DNA of 11,517 nt from an uncultured Bacilli bacterium (GCA_947624695.1 CANQLN010000022.1:1-11517); one strand, 5' to 3'. Counted from the first letter of the stretch, positions 1 through 6,478 are shown. Translations and numbers: made by a program. The notes: generated by a model not told the origin, from the letters alone.

Positions 1-32
1 AAATTCTCTTTTTTATCAATTATTTCTGTCAT
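1..32 (-). CDS. Possible 5' end of a further gene, cut by the window edge
   Basis: An ATG at 30-32 opens a frame that stays open to the window edge and encodes MTEIIDKKEN. It lies 57 nt downstream of the acetyltransferase stop codon and on the same strand, so it could be the next gene of that transcription unit. No convincing Shine-Dalgarno sequence precedes it; the upstream stretch is almost only A and T. With ten codons visible nothing can be said about function, and it may not be a gene at all. Confidence 0.25.
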   Translation of the reverse strand, partial: MTEIIDKKEN

Positions 33-89
33 TTTTTATTATTTTTACTTTTTACTACTTACTTTTGAAATTAAGCTAATTTAGCTAAA

Positions 90-569
90 TTAAATTTTTT
101 TAGATACAGTTATTAATCTGTTATGATAACCCTCTTTACTATAAAAATTTTTCCCTATATCATTATAGCCAAATACTTCAATATTAATCGTTTTACAATT
201 TTGGCTTTGAAAATATTCTTCCATCTTTTTAAGAAGTAAAGATCCTACCCCCTTACTTCTAATCTTTTTAGTCACAATTAATTCAATTACTTCTCCTGCG
301 TTATTTAATCTTTCATAATCAAATTCTTTTACTGGTTTTCTTATAATTCCCATAATTAAACCAACAATTACTTCATTATCTTTAGCTAAATATACTTTAC
401 CTTGATTATTATGGACTTCTTCCATATCTTTTAAATATATTTTTTCTCGATAATCATCAGTTAAAATATTAAAATGATAAGGATCAAGTTCAACAATATA
501 TTTTTGTAATTCCTCTAATAAATTTTTGACATCATCAATATATTTTTCTTCATATTCAATTATTTCCAT
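90..569 (-). CDS. GNAT family N-acetyltransferase
   Basis: A 159-residue protein of usual single-domain GNAT length, predicted to transfer an acetyl group from acetyl-CoA to an amine in the cytoplasm. The acetyl-CoA pyrophosphate-binding motif A is visible as RSKGVG at residues 104-109, after the strand VIELIVTKKI. Motif B is NDIGKNFYSKEGY, about residues 136-148. The N-terminal helix-rich part, about 10-60, carries the variable acceptor-binding region, and the substrate cannot be read from it. The start ATG at 567-569 has the Shine-Dalgarno AGAGG about 7 nt upstream. It stands alone: a terminator-like hairpin lies upstream at 605-628, so it probably has its own promoter, perhaps with the -10 TATAAT at 587-592, though no good -35 is visible. 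Family assignment is sound; substrate unknown. Confidence 0.9.
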   Translation of the reverse strand: MEIIEYEEKYIDDVKNLLEELQKYIVELDPYHFNILTDDYREKIYLKDMEEVHNNQGKVYLAKDNEVIVGLIMGIIRKPVKEFDYERLNNAGEVIELIVTKKIRSKGVGSLLLKKMEEYFQSQNCKTINIEVFGYNDIGKNFYSKEGYHNRLITVSKKI

Positions 570-604
570 TTTTATACCTCTTTTATATTATAATATTTTT
601 GCAA

Positions 605-628
605 CAAAAAAAGAAGTAAATACTCCTT
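605..628 (-). terminator. Candidate intrinsic terminator after the yebE-like operon
   Basis: On the minus strand AAGGAGTA and TACTTCTT can form an 8-bp stem with one G-U pair and a very short loop (or 7 bp with a 4-nt loop), followed directly by a run of T. It would end transcripts from the UPF0316 operon roughly 170 nt beyond its stop codon, before the acetyltransferase gene. The stem is AT-rich, hence the moderate confidence. Confidence 0.45.
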
Positions 629-657
629 GTGTTTATTATACCGAATTTATTAATTAT

Positions 658-692
658 TATTAATATGGTATAGAAAATATACCATATTAATA
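658..692. repeat. Perfect 15-bp inverted repeat with 5-nt loop
   Basis: TATTAATATGGTATA at 658-672 and its exact reverse complement at 678-692 flank the loop GAAAA. It lies in the 229-nt gap between the UPF0316 gene and the acetyltransferase gene. Neither strand has a T-run directly after the stem, so it is not a standard terminator. It could be an mRNA-stabilising 3' UTR hairpin or a dyad operator. Further GGTAT/ATACC motifs occur on both sides (638-642 and 704-708). Confidence 0.7.
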
Positions 693-798
693 TGTGATAT
701 TTTGGTATGTCTTAATATTAATATATTTAAGAATTTTTTTAAAGGTTTATTGTTAATCTTTACACTTATTATTCTTCATTTACCTATATATCGTTAAA

Positions 799-1308
799 TT
801 ATTTTAATAAACCATTATGCACTATTTTAGTTTCACTAACGGCCATAAAGGCTTTTTCATCAAAACTTTTCACCATATTAGTTAATTCTTTTAATTTAGT
901 ATTATTAATTTGAATATATAACATATCTTTATTATGACCATCATAATCATCTTTTAGTTCAATTACCGAAACAGCATAGCCAGCTTTTCTTAATTTTCTA
1001 ACTAATTTTTCAGCCTTGTCTTTTAAAATAATTTGCACTCCCACGACACCTTTAATATACTTATTCGAAAGTTTAGAACCAATATAAGTACCCGTGGCAT
1101 AACCCCCAGCATAAAAGATAGCAATTAAAAACATATTGCCGGTTGTATTAATGGCTTCTCTAGCCACAATATACCAAATAAATACTTCAAAAAAAGCAAT
1201 GATAAAAGGTTCAATGGTTTTTCCTTTCACAAAAAAAACTGTTCTAATGGTTCCTAAAGTAACATCAACAATTCGCGCTGTAAAAATTTGCAAACACTTT
1301 AGTAACAT
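799..1308 (-). CDS. UPF0316 / DUF2179 membrane protein, YebE-like
   Basis: A 169-residue integral membrane protein of the UPF0316 family (Bacillus YebE type), whose biochemical function is not established. Three hydrophobic segments are visible at about residues 8-26, 33-50 and 58-77. A soluble C-terminal DUF2179-type domain follows, about 98-165, with the typical course from KAGYAVSVIEL through GHNKDMLYIQI to the D-KAFMAVSET segment. The ATG at 1306-1308 is preceded by AAAGGA at about 5 nt. It is the second gene of an operon: the 64-residue membrane protein ends 15 nt upstream and the pair shares the promoter at 1545-1553. The small 63-residue frame on the opposite strand inside it is a shadow. 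Family assignment is good; role unknown. Confidence 0.88.
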   Translation of the reverse strand: MLLKCLQIFTARIVDVTLGTIRTVFFVKGKTIEPFIIAFFEVFIWYIVAREAINTTGNMFLIAIFYAGGYATGTYIGSKLSNKYIKGVVGVQIILKDKAEKLVRKLRKAGYAVSVIELKDDYDGHNKDMLYIQINNTKLKELTNMVKSFDEKAFMAVSETKIVHNGLLK

Positions 1309-1323
1309 AACAGTCCTTTCTAG

Positions 1324-1518
1324 TTAAATTGTAAAAGCAACGATTAATACTAAAAGAATAAAAAATAGAATAAAGCCAAGGACGAAACCCCACATAATGG
1401 CATCATTTGATTCTTCTCTTCGATCAATGAGTTCATTATCGTGATTATACATTTCACTTTTTAATTTAACTTCCGGCATTTTTTGTTCTTTTTTTAAAAC
1501 ACCCTTTTTATTATCCAT
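1324..1518 (-). CDS. Small single-pass (tail-anchored type) membrane protein
   Basis: A 64-residue protein that I do not recognise. Residues 1-40 are hydrophilic and highly charged (many Lys, Glu, Asp). Residues 42-64 form one strongly hydrophobic segment reaching the C-terminus, so it is probably a tail-anchored or single-pass inner membrane protein with a cytoplasmic head. The start ATG at 1516-1518 is supported by AGGAAG about 8 nt upstream, and a TG-extended -10 lies 27-35 nt upstream. The gene leads an operon with the UPF0316 protein (15-nt gap), so a shared membrane role is a reasonable guess but nothing more. Confidence 0.75.
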   Translation of the reverse strand: MDNKKGVLKKEQKMPEVKLKSEMYNHDNELIDRREESNDAIMWGFVLGFILFFILLVLIVAFTI

Positions 1519-1544
1519 AATTATTCTTCCTACTTTCTATAAAA

Positions 1545-1553
1545 ATTATACCA
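1545..1553 (-). promoter_or_regulatory. Extended -10 promoter of the small membrane protein / UPF0316 operon
   Basis: On the minus strand TGG-TATAAT lies 27-35 nt upstream of the ATG at 1518. It has a perfect -10 hexamer and the TGn extension but no recognisable -35 at 16-18 nt, as is common for extended -10 promoters. The predicted start is about 20 nt upstream of the ATG, close before its Shine-Dalgarno site. Confidence 0.5.
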
Positions 1554-1609
1554 AAAATTCAAGAAAAAGAAAGTTTTTTTCATATGGTAGACAGTTTAAA
1601 AGTCAAAGA

Positions 1610-1637
1610 AAAAGGAAACTATTTTGAGATTCCTTTT
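1610..1637 (-). terminator. Weak intrinsic terminator at the end of rpoD
   Basis: AAAAGGAA and TTCCTTTT on the minus strand form an 8-bp stem around a 12-nt loop that contains the rpoD TAG stop codon. The downstream sequence is T-rich (TTCTTTG) but not a clean T-run. It separates rpoD from the small membrane protein operon. Confidence 0.4.
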
Positions 1638-4636
1638 CCTAAATTATCATTTCTAATATTAAGGATATAATCCATAAAATTAGTTTTTAAAATATTTAAA
1701 GAATGTCTAAAACAAACTATAGCTTCCGATTCACCGATATTTAAGAATTTAGCTAAAGTAGAAAGATTAAACTCTACATTTTCTAAATAACAAACAAATA
1801 TAAAGGTTACCATTAAGCAATTTTTTAAAGATTCATTTAAAAGTAAAATTCTAAATCTTGGTGTTTTTAATAAATCAATCGCTTTTATATATAACTTGCG
1901 CATTTCATAATCATTTAATTGCCTCTTTTCTTTTTCATTATCTAAAACATTAGGTAAAGTTTCCGCTAAAACAACTGGTTCTACTTCATTACTATTAGAT
2001 GGTTCAGGTAAATCTTCTTTTAAAGTTGGCTTTTCTAAAACTTCTTCAGTAGGTAAAATAGTTTCTTCTACTTTTTCGCTAGATAAAGTTTCTTCTTCGC
2101 TAGGCAAAATAATTTCTTCTACTTCTTCAGTAGGTAAAGATTCTTCTTCAGTTATATCTTGAGAATTTTGTAAATTTTCTAAAAGTAAAGGAACAATTAC
2201 TTTTTTAAAACGATATTTTCTAGAAGATGTCCACACTCGATCATTTAATTCATCTAAATTTCTGCCCCATCTTTGATAAATAAGATCGCGATCAGCCACT
2301 GATTTTAAAGCTTCAATAGCACTAATCATTTCTTCTTTAGAATATTTAACAAACATAGGCATTTCTAAAATTGGTAAATTTCTCTCGCCATACACTCGAA
2401 CATTTTGTCCCGCTCTTAATCTTTCCATGATATCTATTAATTGAGAATTTAATTTAGATGCTAAATATTTGGTATCTTGGTTTGTACATTTTGAATCTTT
2501 TACAGGGTGTTCTAAATCACTACCCCATTTTAATTTCATTATATCTTTAGTTCTTAATGGCAAATAATTAATGGCCTCTTTTATCTCTTCTTTAGAATAT
2601 TTACTTAAAGCAGGATCATTTAAAGGGGTTATTTCATCGCTTTCATCTTTTTTAGTTTCTCCTCGAGAACCAAATTTAGCAACTAAGTCAGATAATATTC
2701 TCGGGTAAACTACATTATATAATTGAGACATATAACTAATATTCCAAGCCGAGCTTCTGACTGGATGTTCTAAATTAGATCCTGAATGTAAAGTTATTAT
2801 TTTCTTATAATCAATAGGTAGTCTTTCTATAACCCACAAAATTTCTTCTTTAGAATATTCTTTAAAAGATTCATATTCAAATATAGATTTTATTTTTCTT
2901 GGCATATTCTCACTTCTTTCTGGTCCTTTTATAATTTTAGACATTTCTTCGGATTTTTTAGGTGGGATACTTTGAGAATTAGAAATTCCTAAAGTCCAAG
3001 GAGTATTCCCATCTTTCTTTTTAGGAGCGATACCAATACTTACTTTTAATGGGGTAAAAGAAGTATCTTTCTCCACAATTTTAATTTCCCCTCTTTGGGC
3101 TTTAGCTTCTCTATCTAAGCGCATCTCTTCTCTTTTTCGTTCCATTTCTCTAACCGAAGCTTGATGGAGCGCATTACCAATTTCTATTTGTTTAGAAACT
3201 TTAACTTTATCATCACTAGAACCAACACTATAAAAGTCACGTAATTTTCTAGCGATGCGGGGATTCTTTAATTTTCTTAAAGCCTTTGCTTCAATTTGTC
3301 TAATCCTCTCTCTGGTAACATTATACTGCTTTCCCACCGCTTCTAAAGTTTGAGGAACCCCATCATCATAGCCAAAACGAAGTTTTAAAATTTCGGCTTC
3401 CTTAGGAGTTAAGTACTCGAATACTTCATCTAAAGAAGTTCTTAATAATTTGATACTTACATCATCTTCCAAATTACTTGTTTCTTCATCAGGGATAAAG
3501 TCTCCTAAAGAAGTATCACCTTCTTCACCAATCGGTGTATTTAAAGATACTACTTCTTGACTATCACTAATTAATTCTTTAACCCTTGAAACTGGTAAAT
3601 TCATTTTATCCGCTATTTCTTCTTCGGTTGGAGTTCGCCCTAATTCCTTTTCTAGACTATCTCGTGCTTTTCCTAATTTACCAATCTGCTCCATAGTATG
3701 AACTGGTATTCGCACCGTTCGGGCTTTATCATATATAGATCTACTAATAACTTGTCTAATCCACCAAGTCGCATAAGTCGAAAATTTATAACCTTTTTGA
3801 TAATCCCATCTTTCGACCGCCGTTATTAATCCTAAATTTCCCTCTTGAATTAAGTCTAAAAAGGGCATACCACGACCAACAAATTTTTTGGCAATACTAA
3901 CTACTAATCTTAAATTAGCTTCCGTAAATTTATTCCGCACTTCTAAATTATCAGGATCTTCACTTAAAATTTTTCCTAGTTTTTGTTCTTCTTCCTTGGA
4001 AAGCATCGGAACATTACCCATTTCTTTTAAATAAGTCTTAACTAAGTCTAAAGTAGAATCTTTAATACCCCTAGTTAAAAATTCATCACTATAATCTTGA
4101 ACTTTAACCTCAATATCATTTAGATCACAATATACTTCTAAGAATGTTAATAAAGTATCACTATCTAAAATATCTTCTAAACCATTATCTTTAATTTTTT
4201 TCCTATTTTGAGAAACTAATTGTTCAAATAATTTGTCTAAAATTTTATTTTTTTTAAATAGTTTAATAATAACATCTTCCATAGGATTATAATGCAAATC
4301 ATCTAAAAATTTTGTTAATTTTTGAATAGAGTTTTTAACATTATTTCCTAATAAATGATGATTAGTAAAGTCAGAAATAATTTTTATGGCTCTTTCCTCA
4401 TCACTCATAATGAAAGATAGAAGTTCTTCTTCCAAAATATTTTCGATATTAGTAAGATTATCTTCCGTTAACTTAGATACTATCTCTTCAATTTTGGGAG
4501 CTACAAAATTAGCAAATTCTTCTAAAGAATAAGTATTTTTAAATTTAGCATAAAGAGTTTTAATAAAAGAAAAAAAGAAAGATTTTATATCGTCTTCCGA
4601 ATATGATTTAATAACCTCTAAATTTAAATTCGTCAT
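1619..4636 (-). CDS. rpoD: Giant RpoD-like primary-type sigma-70 factor with repeat-bearing C-terminal extension
   Basis: About 1005 residues, against roughly 370-620 for usual RpoD/SigA. The core is orthodox: region 1.2 about 193-224, region 2 about 231-301 with the melting stretch FSTYATWWIRQVISRSI, region 3 about 313-356, region 4 about 402-459 with the helix-turn-helix around VTRERIRQIEAKALRKLK and the RpoD-like end RKLRDFY at ~469. It should direct RNA polymerase to TTGACA/TATAAT-type promoters, as seen across this window. Before the core lie ~190 residues, helical and charged, whose last part may be a region 1.1 equivalent. After it come ~535 residues: a charged linker, three repeats at 593-655, 679-741 and 764-826 (each starting YSKEE), an acidic Glu/Pro/Thr/Ser linker (~827-900) and a final domain with a sigma-4.2-like helix-turn-helix (~957-985). 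The ATG at 4634-4636 is preferred over the in-frame TTG at 4645 because AGAAAG lies ~10 nt upstream of the ATG. It has its own promoter and follows another sigma gene, not dnaG. Whether it is the only housekeeping sigma cannot be seen here. Confidence 0.88.
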   Translation of the reverse strand: MTNLNLEVIKSYSEDDIKSFFFSFIKTLYAKFKNTYSLEEFANFVAPKIEEIVSKLTEDNLTNIENILEEELLSFIMSDEERAIKIISDFTNHHLLGNNVKNSIQKLTKFLDDLHYNPMEDVIIKLFKKNKILDKLFEQLVSQNRKKIKDNGLEDILDSDTLLTFLEVYCDLNDIEVKVQDYSDEFLTRGIKDSTLDLVKTYLKEMGNVPMLSKEEEQKLGKILSEDPDNLEVRNKFTEANLRLVVSIAKKFVGRGMPFLDLIQEGNLGLITAVERWDYQKGYKFSTYATWWIRQVISRSIYDKARTVRIPVHTMEQIGKLGKARDSLEKELGRTPTEEEIADKMNLPVSRVKELISDSQEVVSLNTPIGEEGDTSLGDFIPDEETSNLEDDVSIKLLRTSLDEVFEYLTPKEAEILKLRFGYDDGVPQTLEAVGKQYNVTRERIRQIEAKALRKLKNPRIARKLRDFYSVGSSDDKVKVSKQIEIGNALHQASVREMERKREEMRLDREAKAQRGEIKIVEKDTSFTPLKVSIGIAPKKKDGNTPWTLGISNSQSIPPKKSEEMSKIIKGPERSENMPRKIKSIFEYESFKEYSKEEILWVIERLPIDYKKIITLHSGSNLEHPVRSSAWNISYMSQLYNVVYPRILSDLVAKFGSRGETKKDESDEITPLNDPALSKYSKEEIKEAINYLPLRTKDIMKLKWGSDLEHPVKDSKCTNQDTKYLASKLNSQLIDIMERLRAGQNVRVYGERNLPILEMPMFVKYSKEEMISAIEALKSVADRDLIYQRWGRNLDELNDRVWTSSRKYRFKKVIVPLLLENLQNSQDITEEESLPTEEVEEIILPSEEETLSSEKVEETILPTEEVLEKPTLKEDLPEPSNSNEVEPVVLAETLPNVLDNEKEKRQLNDYEMRKLYIKAIDLLKTPRFRILLLNESLKNCLMVTFIFVCYLENVEFNLSTLAKFLNIGESEAIVCFRHSLNILKTNFMDYILNIRNDNLGKGISK
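2027..2146 (-). repeat. Degenerate repeat coding the acidic linker of the giant RpoD
   Basis: The segment encodes imperfect repeats of the type LPTEEVEEII / LPSEEETLSSEKVEETI / LPTEEVLEKP. The corresponding DNA shows repeated CTTCTTCAGTAGGTAAA-like blocks on the plus strand. It links repeat 3 to the last domain and is probably disordered. Such a simple repeat can vary in length by slippage. Confidence 0.6.
2159..2347 (-). repeat. RpoD C-terminal repeat 3
   Basis: Codes residues ~764-826. It begins KYSKEEMISAIEAL and continues to the RWGRNLDEL segment. It is the most divergent of the three copies (NLDEL in place of LEHPV), and starts 85 residues after repeat 2. Confidence 0.7.
2414..2602 (-). 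repeat. RpoD C-terminal repeat 2
   Basis: Codes residues ~679-741, beginning KYSKEEIKEAINYLP, then DIMKLKWGSDLEHPV. The I-KLKWG part resembles the LTPKEAEILKLRFG helix of the same protein's region 4.1. It starts 86 residues after repeat 1. Confidence 0.75.
2672..2860 (-). repeat. RpoD C-terminal repeat 1
   Basis: Codes residues ~593-655, beginning EYSKEEILWVIERLP and continuing to the SGSNLEHPV segment. The SNLEHPV stretch is nearly identical to SDLEHPV in repeat 2, which makes the duplication clear at protein level. Confidence 0.75.
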
Positions 4637-4709
4637 AACTATCAATCTTTCTTTTTAATATCATTCAAGTATCACACTATTGAGAATGAAACTTTTAAAA
4701 ATTGTTTCT

Positions 4710-4738
4710 ATAATACCATTTTTTAAAAAATTTTACAA
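4710..4738 (-). promoter_or_regulatory. Sigma-A type promoter of the giant rpoD
   Basis: On the minus strand TTGTAA (4733-4738), a 17-nt spacer ending in TGG, and TATTAT (4710-4715). Transcription would start near 4703, giving a leader of about 67 nt. The -35/-10/TGn arrangement is the same as at the upstream sigma gene. As no clear terminator follows that gene, read-through from it is also possible. Confidence 0.6.
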
Positions 4739-4774
4739 TAACTTTTTACCAATTTTTTCTAAAAATTTTGTGAA

Positions 4775-5680
4775 CTACCGATGCGGTACTAATTTTAGGA
4801 CTGTTTGATAATAATTTTCACAATAATCTTTTAATCTCTCTTCACCCTTTTTTGGATCATCTAAATAAGAAGTTAACTCTTTCATTCCATAATATGTTCG
4901 CAATTTAGTTAGGGCATGTTTATAATTATCATGAACAGCTTGAGGTCTTATTTTCCAAAGCCGAGCAATTTCTGAAAAACTCATTTGTTCATATCCTTCA
5001 AAACCATAATAATGGTAAATAATAAATAATTGTTTAGGGCTTAAAAGTTTAGATAAAATAGCGGATAAATGCTTAGCCAAATCTAGGGACATTACTTTAT
5101 CTTCAACAGACTCTTCCATAGATGTTAAAAAAGAACCCATTTCTACTTCCTCACTATCTTTTACTTTGGCATTTAAACGTAGGCAACCCGAAATAGCATT
5201 TAAAAGTGATTGTGACATTTCTCTATTAACATGCATACTTTTGGCAAATTCTTCAATGCTAGGAGTTCTTTTTAATTTAGTCTCTAGTTCTTGATAGACA
5301 TATCTTCCTCTTTGAAGTTGATTGTATTTTAAACTACTTTTAGGGACCCCGAAATCATAACCCATTGTTTGCGCAAGTTTTTGTAAAGAATCTAATATAT
5401 ATAAACTCATAAAACTAGATAAACGAAAGTCAAGTTTAGGATTATAATGATTTATGGCTCTAAGTAGGCCAATAATAGCTTCTTGAATTAAGTCTTCATA
5501 AGGAATATTAAAATGAGCAAAACGCGAAGCATAAATATGAATAAGCCCCATATTATAACTAATTAAAGTCTCTTTCGCTTCCTTACTACCTTTTTTCGCT
5601 GCGATGATTAATCTTTTTTCTTCTTCTAATGATAATTCTTCCCCATTTGAGTTAATTTTCTCATAACTACAACTTGCCAT
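4775..5680 (-). CDS. Divergent sigma-70 family sigma factor
   Basis: A 301-residue sigma factor with regions 2 (~35-105), 3 (~115-165) and 4 (~205-262) but no region 1. Region 2.2 reads IPYEDLIQEAIIGLLRAINHYN and is orthodox. The melting segment that normally reads FSTYATWWIRQAI is here FRLSSFMSLYILDSL, without the tryptophans, so promoter opening may differ. Region 4 ends with the helix-turn-helix MSFSEIARLWKIRPQAVHDNYKHALTKL. The ATG at 5678-5680 (residues MASCSY) is chosen because AGAGGG lies ~7 nt upstream and the promoter is just ahead of it; the frame could open further upstream at 5716, but that overlaps the -10 element. A tail of ~38 residues follows region 4. It sits directly upstream of the giant rpoD, 138 nt apart. 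An alternative or group 3 sigma factor is likely; its regulon cannot be inferred. Confidence 0.87.
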   Translation of the reverse strand: MASCSYEKINSNGEELSLEEEKRLIIAAKKGSKEAKETLISYNMGLIHIYASRFAHFNIPYEDLIQEAIIGLLRAINHYNPKLDFRLSSFMSLYILDSLQKLAQTMGYDFGVPKSSLKYNQLQRGRYVYQELETKLKRTPSIEEFAKSMHVNREMSQSLLNAISGCLRLNAKVKDSEEVEMGSFLTSMEESVEDKVMSLDLAKHLSAILSKLLSPKQLFIIYHYYGFEGYEQMSFSEIARLWKIRPQAVHDNYKHALTKLRTYYGMKELTSYLDDPKKGEERLKDYCENYYQTVLKLVPHR

Positions 5681-5706
5681 TTTAATCCCTCTTTTTAATA
5701 GGACAT

Positions 5707-5735
5707 ATAATACCACAGAAAGACTATTTTAGCAA
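5707..5735 (-). promoter_or_regulatory. Sigma-A type promoter of the divergent sigma gene
   Basis: TTGCTA (minus strand, 5730-5735), spacer of exactly 17 nt ending in TGG, and TATTAT (5707-5712). The start would be near 5700, 20 nt upstream of the chosen ATG, with AGAGGG between. This rules out the longer reading frame that opens at 5716. Confidence 0.7.
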
Positions 5736-5764
5736 TTAAATTTTTAATAACATTAAATAAAAAA

Positions 5765-5794
5765 TTGCCAAAATACATATAAATATGGTAAAAT
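5765..5794 (+). promoter_or_regulatory. Plus-strand promoter of a candidate small RNA
   Basis: TTGCCA (5765-5770), an 18-nt spacer ending in TGG, and TAAAAT (5789-5794), giving an extended -10 promoter on the strand opposite to all genes. Transcription would start near 5801. No plus-strand protein gene follows within the next kilobases. Confidence 0.5.
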
Positions 5795-5800
5795 TTTATT

Positions 5801-5900
5801 CGTAAACAAGAGTTCTTTTGATAGAACAAAATGTTAGACATTGGTTCCTTAAATGGAACAATAATTTAGCACTAGTTAATTTACTAGTGCTTTATTAATT
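5801..5900 (+). ncRNA. Candidate ~100-nt small RNA, unknown family
   Basis: Bounded by a plus-strand extended -10 promoter and a terminator-like stem. Two similar short hairpins lie inside: GTTCT/AGAAC (5812-5816 with 5823-5827) and GTTCC/GGAAC (5844-5848 with 5855-5859), each with a 6-nt loop. A 9-bp stem follows at 5868-5891. The GTTC and GAAC arms can pair crosswise, so alternative folds are possible. It matches none of the RNA families I know by sight (not SRP RNA, 6S, tmRNA, T-box or a common riboswitch). A 12-codon frame (5831-5869, starting MLDIGS) has no ribosome binding site. It lies between the HD gene and the divergent sigma gene, antisense to neither. Convincing layout, unproven transcript. 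Confidence 0.4.
5868..5895 (+). terminator. Terminator-like stem-loop, best on the plus strand
   Basis: AGCACTAGT (5868-5876) and ACTAGTGCT (5883-5891) form a perfect 9-bp stem with a 6-nt loop, followed on the plus strand by TTATTAATT. On the minus strand the stem is followed by AAATT, so it is less likely to end the HD gene transcript, although that gene's stop codon is only 18 nt away. The T-tract is imperfect. Confidence 0.45.
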
Positions 5901-5908
5901 AAATATAA

Positions 5909-6478
5909 CTATTTTTTTAATAACAAAACTTTGGCTGCTTCATAATGGGGCGTAATTATTTCTTTTCCTTTTTCCGATAATTTATTATAACTTCTTTGTA
6001 GTTTATTATAAACAAATAATGCCCCATCATCGATAGACATATTTTTTTCAACATAAACCATTCGAAGTAAAGACGGAATGCTATAAAAATGCGCCATAGC
6101 ATCAGCATCAGCTACACATATTTCTTCTGGGGTAGTTTTCTCTACTAATCTACTTCCTCGATGATTTAAAATACACATTTTTATTAACTCAATATCTTCG
6201 GGAGCTAAATTATATGGCTTTAGTAATTCTTCAGCAATAGATGCTCCAATTACATGATGTTCTTCAGTATAATCTTTATTTGTAACAGAAGCAACATCAT
6301 GAAGTAAAGAAGCTAAAGCCACAATATGATAATCTGCTCCATATTCAGGACAAATTTCTGTTGCAATTTTATAAACTAATTCAATATGATGATCCCAAGC
6401 CCCAATGCCATAAGCATTAGTGGGTAGCAGACATCTTCTTTTTATTTCTTCATATATATCTTGTATTACTTTATCCAT
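5909..6478 (-). CDS. HD domain phosphohydrolase
   Basis: A 189-residue protein of the HD superfamily, predicted to be a metal-dependent phosphohydrolase acting on a nucleotide or other phosphoester in the cytoplasm. The metal ligands are visible: H30/H31 in AWDHHIELV, the signature H60-D61 in LLHDVAS, the H74-H75 pair in EEHHVIGAS, H106 in ILNHRG and the late Asp at 124-126 in VADADAMAH. The domain fills most of the protein; no second domain, membrane segment or synthetase motif is present. The ATG at 6476-6478 has a perfect AAGGAG 6 nt upstream. No strong promoter is evident; a weak AATAAT-like -10 after TGG sits around 6510. It is a single gene between the KilA-N gene and the sigma pair. 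Substrate unknown. Confidence 0.88.
   Translation of the reverse strand: MDKVIQDIYEEIKRRCLLPTNAYGIGAWDHHIELVYKIATEICPEYGADYHIVALASLLHDVASVTNKDYTEEHHVIGASIAEELLKPYNLAPEDIELIKMCILNHRGSRLVEKTTPEEICVADADAMAHFYSIPSLLRMVYVEKNMSIDDGALFVYNKLQRSYNKLSEKGKEIITPHYEAAKVLLLKK

Noticed and set aside
70..95. AGCTAATTTAGCT near-palindrome after the acetyltransferase as a terminator
   Set aside because: Only a short AT-rich symmetric motif without a real loop or T-run on the minus strand.
1136..1327. Plus-strand open frame of 63 codons inside the UPF0316 gene
   Set aside because: It lies wholly opposite a well-supported family member, has no recognisable product, and its reading is the shadow of the minus-strand membrane segments.
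4637..4645. TTG start for the giant RpoD, three codons upstream
   Set aside because: The AGAAAG ribosome site would touch the TTG, while it stands at normal distance from the ATG at 4636.
4740..4775. Terminator after the divergent sigma gene
   Set aside because: Only A-runs and T-runs that could pair weakly; no G-C containing stem, so read-through into rpoD is as likely.
5681..5716. Longer N-terminus (12 extra residues) for the divergent sigma factor
   Set aside because: It would start inside the -10 element of a strong promoter, and the ATG at 5680 has its own AGAGGG.
5831..5869. 12-codon leader-like frame within the small RNA candidate
   Set aside because: No ribosome binding site precedes it and nothing follows on that strand for a leader peptide to control.
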